A DNA stretch of 64,000 nucleotides, taken from contig NZ_ATTI01000001.1 of assembly GCF_000419605.1 (NCBI RefSeq), positions 3,568,501 to 3,632,500 on the forward strand. Direction: 5' to 3'. Below, one piece after another: positions 44,535 through 53,852 of this stretch. A program made the position numbers and the translations under genes. The first letter of the stretch is position 1; each line of letters opens with the position of its first letter. Origin of the DNA: Sphingomonas phyllosphaerae 5.2. GTDB lineage: Bacteria > Pseudomonadota > Alphaproteobacteria > Sphingomonadales > Sphingomonadaceae. The notes under the pieces were generated by a model. It had not been told where the DNA came from. It saw nothing but the letters and a program-made list of their open reading frames with translations, and ran no database searches.

Positions 44535-46610
44535 TCACGCGAGCGTGCGGACGTTCGGCTCACGATCCCAGTAACGCTGCTTGGCGGCGTCGACGAACGC
44601 CTCCAGGTCGGTGACGCCAGCATCGGGTTCGACGCCGGCCTTGTCGAGCAGCGGCTTCGCGGCGTCGTTGTGGCCGATCGCCTTCAGGTGTCCGAAGGCG
44701 TCCATCACCCATTGCACCGCCGCGCCTTCCTTCACCAGTTTCGCGCAGGCCGGCGCCGCCAGGATCACCGCGCAGGCATCGACCGTGACCGAGGGTTGGC
44801 CGAACAGCTGCGCATCCGCCTGTACCGTCGTGCCGTCCGACAGCGGCACCGCGCCGACCTTGGGCGCGATCGTCAGCGGATGGCCGCCCGCCGCCTTCAC
44901 CGCCGCGATCGTCGTCTCGAACTCCTCGCGATCGGTGCCGTCGGCGAACAGGATGCCTACGGTGCGGCCCTCCAGCGTGTGCTTCTCCAGCGGGCCGCGC
45001 ACGATGCGCAATGCCGGCGACGGCGCCATGTCGAGCACCGGGGCGCTGGTCGGCGCGGCCGCCGGCAACTTCATCGCGAGGCCATCGGCGACGCGCTGCG
45101 CAAGTTCCTCGTCGACGTTGCGCAGGTTGGAAAGCTGCGTGGTGCGGATGTGCGGGAGCGAGACCTTGCTCAACTCGAACACGAATGCCGAGGCGATGTG
45201 CGCCTGCTCGGCCTTGTCCATCGATCGCCAGAACAGTCGCGCCTGCGAATAATGGTCGGCGAAGCTCTCTGCTCGGATGCGAAGCTTCTGCCCGGCTTCC
45301 TCGGCCGGGAACGTCTTGAAGCCGTTCGGATCCTCGCGCGGGCCACCGGCTTCGCCGGCCAGGTGCAGGCTGTTCGGCTCGTAATTGGCGCGGCCCTTGG
45401 GCACTTGCATCTGCATATGCCCGTCGCGCTGCATGTTCATGAACGGACAGCCTTCGCGGCCCTTCGCCTGATTGATCGGCAGCTGATGCCAGTTGGTCGA
45501 ACCCAGCCGCTTGATCTGCGTGTCCTGATAACTGAACAGCCGGCCCTGCAGCAGCGGATCGTTCGAATGATCGATGCCCGGCACCATGTGGCTGGGGCAG
45601 AAGGCGACCTGCTCCGTCTCGGCGAAGAAATTGTCGGGATAGCGATCGAGCACCATCTTGCCGACGATCCGGACCGGCAGGACTTCCTCGGGGATGATCT
45701 TGGTTGCGTCGAGCACGTCATACGGCTGGCTGTTCGCGAATTCCTCGTCGAACAACTGCACGCCCAGATCCCATTCGGGATAGTCGCCGCGCCCGATCCG
45801 CTCGAAGAGGTCGCGGCGCTGGAAATCGGGATCGGCGCCGGCGATCTTCACCGTCTCGTCCCAGATCGTCGAGGCGAGCCCGGCGCGCGGCTTCCAGTGG
45901 AACTTGACGAAGGTGCTCTTGCCCTCCGCGTTGACGAAGCGGAAGGTGTGGATGCCGAACCCCTCCATCGTCGCAAAGCTGCGCGGCAGCGTGCGGTCCG
46001 ACATCGCCCACATGATCATGTGGGTGGATTCGGGCATCAACGAGATGAAATCCCAGAACGTATCGTGCGCGGTCGCCGCCTGCGGATAACCGCGATCGGC
46101 CTCCATCTTGGCGGCATGGATCAGGTCGGGGAACTTCATCGCGTCCTGGATGAAGAAGACCGGGATGTTGTTGCCGACCAGATCCCAATTTCCCTCGCGC
46201 GTGTAGAATTTCACGGCGAAACCACGCACGTCGCGCGGCGTATCGACCGAGCCCGCGCCGCCGGCGACGGTCGAGAAGCGCGTGAACACCTCGGTGCGCT
46301 GGCCCTTCTTGCCGAACAGGTCCGCACGGGTGATGTCGGCCAGGCTGTCGGTGCACTCGAAGTAACCGTGGGCGGCCGAACCGCGCGCATGGACGATCCG
46401 CTCCGGGATGCGCTCATGGTCGAAGTGGTTCATCTTCTCGCGATAGACTTCGTCCTCCAGCAGCACCGGCCCGCGCGCGCCGACCTTCAGCTGGTTCTGG
46501 TTGTCCGACACCGGCATGCCGTGGTTGGTGGTCAGCACCGGATGATCGGCATCCGTAATCTGATGCGTCTCGCCGCCGTTGCCGGCAGGGCGGGTGATGG
46601 TATCGGTCAT
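44535..46610 (-). CDS. katE: Large-subunit clade 2 catalase (KatE type)
   Basis: Haem catalase, 691 residues, with the extra C-terminal flavodoxin/DJ-1-like domain (LEGRTVGILFADGTDREEF onward) typical of clade 2 (E. coli HPII). The distal His is His74 in RIVHARGSAAHG, the distal Asn lies in LVGNNIPVFF (about 148-149), and the haem-iron Tyr is in RLFSYQDTQ. ATG 46610 has AGGAT before it and gives the usual disordered N-terminus. Removes hydrogen peroxide in the cytoplasm, often in stationary phase. Neighbouring YbhB-like gene follows. Confidence 0.96.
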   Translation of the reverse strand: MTDTITRPAGNGGETHQITDADHPVLTTNHGMPVSDNQNQLKVGARGPVLLEDEVYREKMNHFDHERIPERIVHARGSAAHGYFECTDSLADITRADLFGKKGQRTEVFTRFSTVAGGAGSVDTPRDVRGFAVKFYTREGNWDLVGNNIPVFFIQDAMKFPDLIHAAKMEADRGYPQAATAHDTFWDFISLMPESTHMIMWAMSDRTLPRSFATMEGFGIHTFRFVNAEGKSTFVKFHWKPRAGLASTIWDETVKIAGADPDFQRRDLFERIGRGDYPEWDLGVQLFDEEFANSQPYDVLDATKIIPEEVLPVRIVGKMVLDRYPDNFFAETEQVAFCPSHMVPGIDHSNDPLLQGRLFSYQDTQIKRLGSTNWHQLPINQAKGREGCPFMNMQRDGHMQMQVPKGRANYEPNSLHLAGEAGGPREDPNGFKTFPAEEAGQKLRIRAESFADHYSQARLFWRSMDKAEQAHIASAFVFELSKVSLPHIRTTQLSNLRNVDEELAQRVADGLAMKLPAAAPTSAPVLDMAPSPALRIVRGPLEKHTLEGRTVGILFADGTDREEFETTIAAVKAAGGHPLTIAPKVGAVPLSDGTTVQADAQLFGQPSVTVDACAVILAAPACAKLVKEGAAVQWVMDAFGHLKAIGHNDAAKPLLDKAGVEPDAGVTDLEAFVDAAKQRYWDREPNVRTLA

Positions 46611-46769
46611 GCAGAATCCTCGCGCTCGAGACCGGCCGGCATCGGCCCGCGCTCTCGCGAAGATGAAAGGGCTGGCGAGGCGGTGCGGTTCCGCAGGAAA
46701 GCGACTCATTCACACCAGTGTCACGCCCGGTAAAGTCTGCGTTTACGTACCTGGGCTAGGCCCACGGGC

Positions 46770-48200
46770 ATGACGATGGCCTTCCGCGCCCTGCCTGCAA
46801 CGATCACGACCGGGCGATCGGGGGACGTCGTCGCCGCCGATTGGGCGACCGACGCCAGCAAGCTGCCGCGCGACGCGGCGCTGCTCGATGCGGTCACGCT
46901 GCTGCGCGCGACACCCGACGTGCGGATGATCGCGATCGTCGATGCGCACGACCGTCCGTGCGGCGCGCTGCTGGAGCGCGACATGCGCGCGCTGCTGTTC
47001 AGCCCGTTCGGCCACGCGCTGCTCAGCAATCGCGGGCTGTCGATGGGCGTAGCGGGCAAGATGCTGCCATGCCCGACGGTCGAGATCGGGATGCCGGCCT
47101 TCGCGGCGCTGACCGCATGGCGCGCGATCGCGAACGCCGAGGGACTGATCCTGACGCGCGCCGGGCGCTTCGCCGGGATCGTCGATCAGCCGCGCCTGTT
47201 GCGGATCGCCGCCGAGCAAGCCGGGCGGACGCAGGCGGCGGAGCGGGAGCGCGCGGCGCGTATCGAGCACGCCGCCCTTGGCTTTCGCGAACGCGGTCGC
47301 GCGATGATCGACGGACTGGGCGAGGTCTCGCGCCACGTCGACACCGCCTCGCAGCGGATCGCCGACCGCGCCGCCGTGATCGACACCCGCACCGGCGCGG
47401 TGGCGATCGCGACCGGCGGTGCGGCAATGAATCTTCAGGCGATCGCCGCGCGGGCGCAGGACTTCGCAGGCGCGCTCGACGCGGTGGAGCAACGGATGCG
47501 CGCCGCCGAGGAGGCGACCTGCCGGGCGGTGACGCGCACCCGGTCGAGCGCGCAACAGATCGCCGCGCTGACGCAAGCTGCGGAGGCGATCGCCGCCGTG
47601 AGCGCGCAGATCGACACGATCGCGCAGCAGACCGGGATGCTCGCGCTCAACGCCGCGATCGAATGCGCGCGAACGGGGAATGCCGGGCTCGGCTTCACCG
47701 CGGTCGCGGGCGAGGTGAAGGCGCTCGCCACGCAGACCCGCACCGCCGCGCGCGGGATCGCCGGCCATGTCGCACACATCCGTACCGCGATCGCGACGGT
47801 GTCGGACGGGCATTCCGGGATCGCGGACGCGGTCGGCGCGATGGAGCAGCTGTCCGCCAGCGTGATCGCGGCAGTGCGCGATCAGGGCGCCGTCGGACGC
47901 GAGATCGGCGCCAACGTCGCCGAGGCAAGCGTCGCCGCCACCGAAATCGAGGGCAACGTCGCCGACATGCTCGATCGCGCGCAGGAAGCCGGCGACGATG
48001 CCGCGGCGATGCGCGCGCTCGCCGAGCGGCTGGCGGCGCTCGCCGCCGCGGCGGAGGCCGGCATCACCGGGTTCCTGGGCGAGCTTGATGCGCCGCCCTG
48101 GCCGGCAGACATCGCGCAGGAAGACCTACAATCCAGCGCCACCGTCCTCGTGGCCGACGCGGGACCCGCCCGGATCCGCGATCACGGTCAGCCCCGATGA
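46770..48200 (+). CDS. Methyl-accepting chemotaxis-like protein, cytoplasmic, with CBS-like N-terminal region
   Basis: A 476-residue signal protein without membrane spans. Residues about 20-150 resemble a CBS-type pair (RMIAIVDAHDRPCGALLERDM; TLAGRFAGIVDQPRLLRI). Residues about 270-420 are the chemoreceptor signalling hairpin: IDTIAQQTGMLALNAAIECARTG...GLGFTAVAGEVKALATQT, flanked by long Ala-rich coiled coils. No C-terminal methylation pentapeptide. It is probably a soluble receptor for a second messenger or metabolite. It runs tail-to-tail with the hybrid kinase gene, overlapping by 13 bp. The start ATG at 46770 is uncertain; the ribosome binding site is weak. Confidence 0.85.
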   Translation: MTMAFRALPATITTGRSGDVVAADWATDASKLPRDAALLDAVTLLRATPDVRMIAIVDAHDRPCGALLERDMRALLFSPFGHALLSNRGLSMGVAGKMLPCPTVEIGMPAFAALTAWRAIANAEGLILTRAGRFAGIVDQPRLLRIAAEQAGRTQAAERERAARIEHAALGFRERGRAMIDGLGEVSRHVDTASQRIADRAAVIDTRTGAVAIATGGAAMNLQAIAARAQDFAGALDAVEQRMRAAEEATCRAVTRTRSSAQQIAALTQAAEAIAAVSAQIDTIAQQTGMLALNAAIECARTGNAGLGFTAVAGEVKALATQTRTAARGIAGHVAHIRTAIATVSDGHSGIADAVGAMEQLSASVIAAVRDQGAVGREIGANVAEASVAATEIEGNVADMLDRAQEAGDDAAAMRALAERLAALAAAAEAGITGFLGELDAPPWPADIAQEDLQSSATVLVADAGPARIRDHGQPR

Positions 48201-50308
48201 TCCTGCACGTCGGCCAGCAGCGCCCGCACCTTCGACGCCAGCCCTTCCATCGTGAACGGTTTCGTGAGCAGCGCCACGTGCGGGTCCAGCTGTCCGCTGC
48301 CGATCACCGCATTCTCGGCATAGCCGGTGATGAACAGCACGCGCAGCGTCGGGAAGCGCGTCAGCGCCGCGTCCGCCACCTGCCGGCCGTTCATCGCGCC
48401 CGGCAGACCCACGTCGGTGACCAGCAGGTCCGGCTGGATGCCGCTGTCCAGGATACGCACCGCCGCGGCGCCGTCGCCCGCCTCAAGCACGGTATAGCCG
48501 AGTTCGTCGAGCACCTCGATCACCAGCATCCGCACGGTCGGTTCGTCATCGACCACCAGCACCGTCGGCAGCCCCAGCGAGGGCGGTGCGCGGTCGAGCG
48601 GCAACGTCGCCTCTTCCTCGTCGCTGGGCGCGCCATGATGCCGCGGCAGGTAGATGCACACCGTCGTGCCCGCGTCCGGCTCGCTATAGATTCGCACCTG
48701 CCCGCCTGACTGGCGCGCGAAGCCGTAGATCATCGACAGGCCGAGCCCGGTGCCCTCGCCCTGTGGCTTCGTGGTGTAGAACGGGTCGAAGGCGCGCGCC
48801 TGCACCTCCGGTGTCATGCCGGTGCCGGTGTCGCTGACGCATAGCGAGAGATACTGGCCCGGTGGCAAGTCGCGCGGGCGCGCGGCACGCTCATCCAGCC
48901 AGCGATTGGCAGTCTCGATCGTCACGCGCCCGCCCTCGGGCATCGCGTCGCGCGCGTTGATGCACAGGTTGAGCAGCGCATTCTCGAGCTGGTTTGGATC
49001 GACCAGCGTGTTCCACAGCCCGGCAGTGCCGACCACCTCCAGCGCGATCCCCGGCCCCAGGGTACGGTGGATCAGTTCCTCCATTCCCGCCACCAGCCGG
49101 TTCACGTCGGTGGGGCGCGGATCGAGCGTCTGGCGACGGGAAAAGGCGAGCAGCCGGTGCGTGAGCGCCGCCGCACGCCGCGTGGCGCCCTGCGCGGCGA
49201 CCACGTAGCGATCCAGTTCGCCGATCCTCCCCTGCGACACGCGGATCTGCATCATCTCCAGCGCGCCGGAGATGCCGGTCAGCAAGTTGTTGAAATCGTG
49301 CGCCAGCCCGCCGGTCAGCTGCCCGACCGCCTCCATCTTGTGCGCCTGCCGCAATTGCTCCTCGACCGCCATCAGCGCGGCGGTACGGGTCTCGACCTCC
49401 TGCTCAAGTCGCTCGTTGAGGTCGGCCAGTTCGCGTTCCGCACGGCGGCGTTCGACCGCGTGGCGCGTCCGCTCCGCCACCTCGCGAACGAAGGCCAGTT
49501 CCTCCTCTAGCCACTCGCGTGGCTCGGCATGGTTGAGATAAAGGAGTGCGACGAACCCGCCTTGTTCGGTCACCGGCATGTTGATGAACGACATCGCCGC
49601 CAATTGCCGCAGCCCATCCGCGGTATCGCGGGTGCGGTCGTCCTCGCGCACGTCGCCGATCGCCACCGTCACGCCGCGCTTCAGGTCCTCGATGTAGCTG
49701 CCGTAATCGCGGAAGTGCAGCACGCCCGGCAACGGGGCGACGCCCTCGGCACAGAAGGCGCGCTCGGTGGTGATCGTCTCCGCGACCGGATCGACGATGC
49801 CGTAGCCGGCGCGGCTGACCTCCAGCGTGGCGCCCAGCACGCGCGCCGCCGCCAGCGCGAGATCGCCCGCGTCACCCGGTTCGCGCAATCGGTCGCCCAA
49901 CTCGACCAGCGCCGCCAGCCGCAATTCGGCCCGCTTGCGCATGTCGACGTCGAAGCTGATCCCCGGAAAATGCGTCACGCGGCCATCTTCGTCGCGATCG
50001 ACCCGACCTTGCGCCGCCACCCAGCGCCATCGGCCGCCCGCATGGACCCGATACTCCTCCTCGAACGGGTCGCCGGTCGCGAGGCTGTGCGCGATCGCCG
50101 CCTGCACGCCGGGCAGGTCGGCCGGCGCGATCCCTTCGAAGAACGCGGCGATCGGCGCCCCGGCCACGGCCTGCGCCGGATCGACGCCATATAGCTGCGC
50201 GAAGCCCGCGTCGGAGGTGACGCGGTCCGCGATGATATCCCAGTCCCACCGGCCAACGGCCGGGGCATCGGGCAAGTAACGTGGTGATAGCGAAGGATTG
50301 TCGGACAT
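48188..50308 (-). CDS. Hybrid histidine kinase (PAS-GAF-HisKA-HATPase-REC)
   Basis: A 706-residue cytosolic sensor kinase. Order: PAS domain (residues about 20-130, RWDWDIIADRVTSDAGFAQLYG), GAF domain (about 140-290), HisKA with the phosphorylated His337 in GGLAHDFNNLL, HATPase_c with N box (CINARDAMPEGG) and G boxes (GTGMTPE, GTGLGLSMIYG), and a C-terminal receiver with Asp632 in VTDVGLPG. Signal and partner regulator unknown. Start at ATG 50308 fits; upstream in-frame codons are arginine-rich. The 3' end overlaps the convergent chemoreceptor-like gene by 13 bp, so transcripts may be antisense to each other. Confidence 0.95.
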   Translation of the reverse strand: MSDNPSLSPRYLPDAPAVGRWDWDIIADRVTSDAGFAQLYGVDPAQAVAGAPIAAFFEGIAPADLPGVQAAIAHSLATGDPFEEEYRVHAGGRWRWVAAQGRVDRDEDGRVTHFPGISFDVDMRKRAELRLAALVELGDRLREPGDAGDLALAAARVLGATLEVSRAGYGIVDPVAETITTERAFCAEGVAPLPGVLHFRDYGSYIEDLKRGVTVAIGDVREDDRTRDTADGLRQLAAMSFINMPVTEQGGFVALLYLNHAEPREWLEEELAFVREVAERTRHAVERRRAERELADLNERLEQEVETRTAALMAVEEQLRQAHKMEAVGQLTGGLAHDFNNLLTGISGALEMMQIRVSQGRIGELDRYVVAAQGATRRAAALTHRLLAFSRRQTLDPRPTDVNRLVAGMEELIHRTLGPGIALEVVGTAGLWNTLVDPNQLENALLNLCINARDAMPEGGRVTIETANRWLDERAARPRDLPPGQYLSLCVSDTGTGMTPEVQARAFDPFYTTKPQGEGTGLGLSMIYGFARQSGGQVRIYSEPDAGTTVCIYLPRHHGAPSDEEEATLPLDRAPPSLGLPTVLVVDDEPTVRMLVIEVLDELGYTVLEAGDGAAAVRILDSGIQPDLLVTDVGLPGAMNGRQVADAALTRFPTLRVLFITGYAENAVIGSGQLDPHVALLTKPFTMEGLASKVRALLADVQDHRG

Positions 50309-50555
50309 AGCCGGAGGCGAACGCGACACGGCATCGTCGGTTGCGCGCAATCGCGCACCTGCCGTCGGCTTGACTTTTGTGCCGCGATCGGCCATTTGGC
50401 ACGGTATCGAGGCGTTGGCAGCGTGATCGGACCTTATGGTCCCGGCTCCGCCTCGGTCGTTTTTCACGGGCTTCCCAAGTCACGCGGGGTGTCGATCTTC
50501 CCCGCCACTCGTGCGTCCGATGACGTGCGGGTCGCGCCTGTACAGGATAGTTTTC

Positions 50556-51956
50556 ATGTCTTTCGCTCATCTCGGCCTCGCTGAGCCGCTCGTCCGCGCC
50601 CTTGAAGCCAAGGGTTATACCGAGCCTACGCCGATCCAGCGCGACTCGATCCCGACGTTGCTGGAGGGCCGCGACCTGCTCGGCATTGCGCAGACCGGCA
50701 CCGGCAAGACCGCGGCATTCGTGCTGCCGTCGATCCAGCGCCTGAACGATGCCGGCAAGAAGGTATTGCCGACGCACTGCCGGATGCTGGTGCTCGCCCC
50801 GACCCGCGAACTGGCCAGCCAGATCGCCGAGTCGGCGCGCGGCTACGGTCAGTTCTCCCGGATGTCGGTCGCGACCGTGTTCGGCGGGACCAGCATCAAC
50901 AAGAACCGTGCCGACATGAGCCGCGGCGTCGACATCCTCGTCGCCACGCCGGGCCGGCTGATCGATTGCGTCGAGCAGGGTTACATCAACCTGTCCATGA
51001 TCGAGATCCTGGTGCTGGACGAGGCCGACCAGATGCTCGACCTCGGCTTCATCCACGCGCTCAAGAAGATCGTGCGAATGGTGCCGCGCAAGCGCCAGAC
51101 GTTGTTCTTCTCGGCGACGATGCCGGTCGCGATTCGCGATCTGGCGTCGCAATTCCTCATCGATCCGGCCACCGTCTCGATCAAGCCCGCAGCGACCACC
51201 GCGGAGCGCGTCGATCAGTCGGTGATCTTCTGCAATCAGTCCGAAAAGCAGGCGCTGCTGACGATCCTGTTGCGCGACATGCCGGTCGATCGCGCACTGG
51301 TGTTCACCCGCACCAAGCACGGCGCCGATCGCGTCGTGAAGCTACTGGCCGGCAACGGCGTCGCCGCCAATGCGATCCACGGCAATAAGAGCCAGCCACA
51401 GCGCGAGCGGGCACTGGGGCTGTTCAAGTCCGGTGAAGTGCCGATCCTGGTCGCCACGGACATCGCCGCACGCGGCATCGACGTGTCGGGCGTCAGCCAC
51501 GTCTTCAACTTCGAACTGCCGAACGTCGCCGAGCAATACGTGCACCGTATCGGTCGCACCGCGCGCGCCGGCCGCAGCGGCGAAGCAATCGCCTTCTGCG
51601 CGGACGAGGAGCGTCCGTACCTCAAGGACATCGAGAAGGTGACGCGGCAGAAGATCCCGGTCAGCGAGCTGCCCGAGGACTTCCTTCACCAGGCCGAGCA
51701 ACTGAAGGCGCAGCGCGTGAAGACGATCGGTGCCGATCCCGCCCCGCGTGAGGAACGTCCGCGCGGGCAGCGCGGCCCGGCCCGCCCCAAGGCGAGCCAC
51801 GCTCCGCGTGCGACGCCGGGTTCGGCGCAGGGCGGCCGCAATTATGCGAACGCCAGTGCCGGTGGCGGCGGTGCCCGTCGCAGCCGTGGCGGACGCGGCG
51901 GTGGCGGCGGCGGCGGCGGCGGTCGTGGCCGCGGTGGCGCCACGGCGGCACAGTAA
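50556..51956 (+). CDS. rhlE: DEAD-box RNA helicase (RhlE-like)
   Basis: ATP-dependent RNA helicase, 466 residues. Q motif and Walker A AQTGTGKT, APTRELA, the ATPGR motif, DEAD box VLDEADQML, FSATMP, and HRIGRTARAGRSG are all present in family order. The C-terminal 80 residues are basic and Gly/Arg-rich (RGG-like: GGRGGGGG...GRGRGG), typical of RNA contact tails. ATG 50556 begins directly at the Q-motif region; the ATG at 50436 would add 40 residues unlike the family. The 247-bp upstream gap shows no gene; cold-induced RhlE genes often have long leaders. Confidence 0.95.
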   Translation: MSFAHLGLAEPLVRALEAKGYTEPTPIQRDSIPTLLEGRDLLGIAQTGTGKTAAFVLPSIQRLNDAGKKVLPTHCRMLVLAPTRELASQIAESARGYGQFSRMSVATVFGGTSINKNRADMSRGVDILVATPGRLIDCVEQGYINLSMIEILVLDEADQMLDLGFIHALKKIVRMVPRKRQTLFFSATMPVAIRDLASQFLIDPATVSIKPAATTAERVDQSVIFCNQSEKQALLTILLRDMPVDRALVFTRTKHGADRVVKLLAGNGVAANAIHGNKSQPQRERALGLFKSGEVPILVATDIAARGIDVSGVSHVFNFELPNVAEQYVHRIGRTARAGRSGEAIAFCADEERPYLKDIEKVTRQKIPVSELPEDFLHQAEQLKAQRVKTIGADPAPREERPRGQRGPARPKASHAPRATPGSAQGGRNYANASAGGGGARRSRGGRGGGGGGGGGRGRGGATAAQ

Positions 51957-51963
51957 GCGCGGC

Positions 51964-52049
51964 CGGGTAGACAGGGGGCGGGAAACGGCTCCCTTCTACC
52001 CGTCCGTCATTGCTAACGCAGCGATTGTCTCGCTGCGCTCGCAATGACG
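51964..52049. repeat. Palindromic repeat cluster after rhlE (possible bidirectional terminator)
   Basis: First, CGGGTAGA (51964-51971) and TCTACCCG (51995-52002) form an 8-bp inverted repeat. Then a 45-bp element at 52005-52049 has nearly perfect 20-bp arms (CGTCATTGCTAACGCAGCGA / TCGCTGCGCTCGCAATGACG) around a 5-base loop. It is the best copy of the family also seen at 36621 and 62747, and lies just before the ruvA stop on the other strand. Confidence 0.75.
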
Positions 52050-52055
52050 TTTCGG

Positions 52056-52652
52056 CTATTTGGACGCCTTGCGCAGCGCGAGCCGCACCAGCGCGTCCAG
52101 CGACGCAGCCTCGCCCAATTCCTCTTCCGCCTGCGCGACCGCGCTCGCGGCCTCGGCCGGGCGGAAGCCCAGGTTGAGCAACGCCGACACCGCGTCGGCC
52201 CCCGCGCCGACCGGCACCACCTGCGCCGCCGCCGCCGGACCGAGCGCGACGCCACCGACCTTGTCCTTCAGTTCGCGGACGATCCGCTCGGCCAACTTCG
52301 GCCCGACGCCGTTGGCGCGAGCGACGGTCGCCTTATCCTGCGCCATCACCGCGCGGCTGATATCGGCGGGCTCCAGCGCCGAGAGGATCGCCAGCGCCAC
52401 GCGTGCGCCGACGCCCTGCACCCCGGTCAGCAGCCGGAACCAGTCCCGCTCGGCAGCGCTTGCGAAGCCGACCAGGCGGATGAACTCCTCCGCGACCAGC
52501 ATCTCCGTGAACAGCGTCGCGCCCTCGCCGACCGGACCGATCGCGGCCAGCGTGCGCGCCGACGCGCCGACCAGATAGCCGACGCCGTGCACGTCGATCA
52601 CCGCATGGTCGATGCCGGTCGAGGTGAGGATGCCCTTGAGATGCGCGATCAT
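52056..52652 (-). CDS. ruvA: Holliday junction DNA helicase subunit RuvA
   Basis: A 198-residue DNA-binding subunit of the RuvAB branch-migration complex. N-terminal OB fold ([14 protein letters not shown]), two HhH motifs ([32 protein letters not shown] - here [15 protein letters not shown]), and a flexible linker to a C-terminal UBA-like domain. The ATG at 52652 is clear. ruvC or ruvB are not visible next to it, which is usual in some alphaproteobacteria but the gap to ohr (89 bp) shows nothing. Confidence 0.95.
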   Translation of the reverse strand: MIAHLKGILTSTGIDHAVIDVHGVGYLVGASARTLAAIGPVGEGATLFTEMLVAEEFIRLVGFASAAERDWFRLLTGVQGVGARVALAILSALEPADISRAVMAQDKATVARANGVGPKLAERIVRELKDKVGGVALGPAAAAQVVPVGAGADAVSALLNLGFRPAEAASAVAQAEEELGEAASLDALVRLALRKASK

Positions 52653-52741
52653 GGGCCGGGGCGGTAAAGCAATGCGCGCGGCGCGTCACGCACGCCGATC
52701 ACGCCGGCGGGGGCGAGCCGGTCGGCCCGCCCCACATCGGA

Positions 52742-53167
52742 TCAGGCCAGCGTCAGACCGACATCGACATTGCCGCGCGTCGCGTTCGAATACGGACAGA
52801 TCTGGTGCGCGGCATCGACCAGCTTCTGCGCGGCGTCCTTGTCGACGCCCGGAAGGTCGACGAGCAGGTCGGCGGTGATCCCGAAGCCGCCTTCGGAACG
52901 CGGGCCGATTCCGACGGTCGCGGTGACCTTCACGTCGGCGGGTACCTTCACCTTCAACTGCTGCCCGGCGACCTTCAGCGCACCGATGAAGCACGCCGAG
53001 TAACCGGCCGCGAACAACTGCTCGGGATTGCTCCCCTCGCCGCCGGCGCCGCCGAGTTCCTTCGGCGTGGACAGCGCGACGTCGACGCGGCCGTCATCGC
53101 TGCGTGCGTGGCCGTCGCGGCCGCCGGTGGCCGAGGCAGTGGTGCTGTACTTCACGTCTACGGCCAT
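52742..53167 (-). CDS. ohr: Organic hydroperoxide resistance protein (Ohr)
   Basis: Thiol peroxidase that reduces organic hydroperoxides; 141 residues. Catalytic Cys59 in GYSACFIGAL and resolving Cys124 in QICPYSNATRGN are present, with the family's conserved arginine and glutamate context. It is divergent from ohrR; two palindromes in the intergenic region are likely OhrR operators. Start ATG at 53167. Confidence 0.95.
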   Translation of the reverse strand: MAVDVKYSTTASATGGRDGHARSDDGRVDVALSTPKELGGAGGEGSNPEQLFAAGYSACFIGALKVAGQQLKVKVPADVKVTATVGIGPRSEGGFGITADLLVDLPGVDKDAAQKLVDAAHQICPYSNATRGNVDVGLTLA

Positions 53168-53182
53168 GATGAATTCCCTTGG

Positions 53183-53208
53183 TATCGCGATAATCCATAT
53201 CGCGATAT
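53183..53208. promoter_or_regulatory. OhrR operator candidates in front of ohr
   Basis: TATCGCGATA (53183-53192) and ATATCGCGATAT (53197-53208) are perfect palindromes, 14 bp apart start to start, lying 16-41 bp upstream of the ohr start. They are the natural sites for the divergently encoded regulator. Confidence 0.7.
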
Positions 53209-53252
53209 CGGTATAGGTGGTGTGAAGCCTGCCGTCCAGCGAAAAATGTGTC

Positions 53253-53266
53253 GCGATAACTATCGC
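53253..53266. promoter_or_regulatory. OhrR operator candidate in front of ohrR
   Basis: GCGATA-AC-TATCGC is a perfect 6+2+6 palindrome 17 bp upstream of the ohrR ATG. It shares the TATCGC core with the two sites in front of ohr, suggesting autoregulation. Confidence 0.65.
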
Positions 53267-53283
53267 TGTGGTAACGACATGTC

Positions 53284-53724
53284 ATGGCTTCCGCTCGCGC
53301 GCTCGACGACCAGCTTTGCTTCGCTCTCTATGCCGCGAGCATGGCGGTAGGCCGCGCCTACAAGCCGATGCTCGACGCGCTCGGCATCACCTACCCGCAA
53401 TATCTCGTGCTCCACGCCTTGTGGGAGGAGGACGCGCGCACGGTCGGGGCGATCGCCGAGCGGCTCGCCCTGGAGTCGAGCACCGTGACCCCGCTGGTCA
53501 AGCGCCTCGAGGCCGCAGGGCACGTCACGCGGCAGCGCGATCCCCGCGACGAGCGACAGGTGCGCGTGACGCTCACCGACAGCGGACGGACGCTGCGCGA
53601 ACAATGCGGTTGCCTCGGCGAGACGCTGGTCGCGCGCAGCGGCATGTCGCTGGCGCAGATCGACGCGCTCAACCGCCAGGTGTCTGCACTGCGCGCCGCA
53701 CTCGCCGAAACGCTGCCTTCCTGA
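53284..53724 (+). CDS. ohrR: MarR-family organic peroxide sensor OhrR
   Basis: A 146-residue winged-helix repressor. Peroxide-reactive Cys12 lies in DDQLCFALYAAS as in OhrR of other proteobacteria, followed by the MarR HTH (IAERLALESSTVTPLVKRLEAAG) and wing (RDPRDERQVRVTLT). Oxidation should release DNA and induce ohr. The start ATG at 53284 is well placed. Confidence 0.95.
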   Translation: MASARALDDQLCFALYAASMAVGRAYKPMLDALGITYPQYLVLHALWEEDARTVGAIAERLALESSTVTPLVKRLEAAGHVTRQRDPRDERQVRVTLTDSGRTLREQCGCLGETLVARSGMSLAQIDALNRQVSALRAALAETLPS

Positions 53725-53852
53725 ACGAACCGCCCGCTTGCGCGACAGAATGACACAGATTCGTCGCAGCCGCGGGACGGTGTTGCGACAGGCGCGCGCT
53801 ATCTCCTGATCGGTGCCGCCGCTGCCGCGGCGCTTGTGCAAAGGAGCGTATG

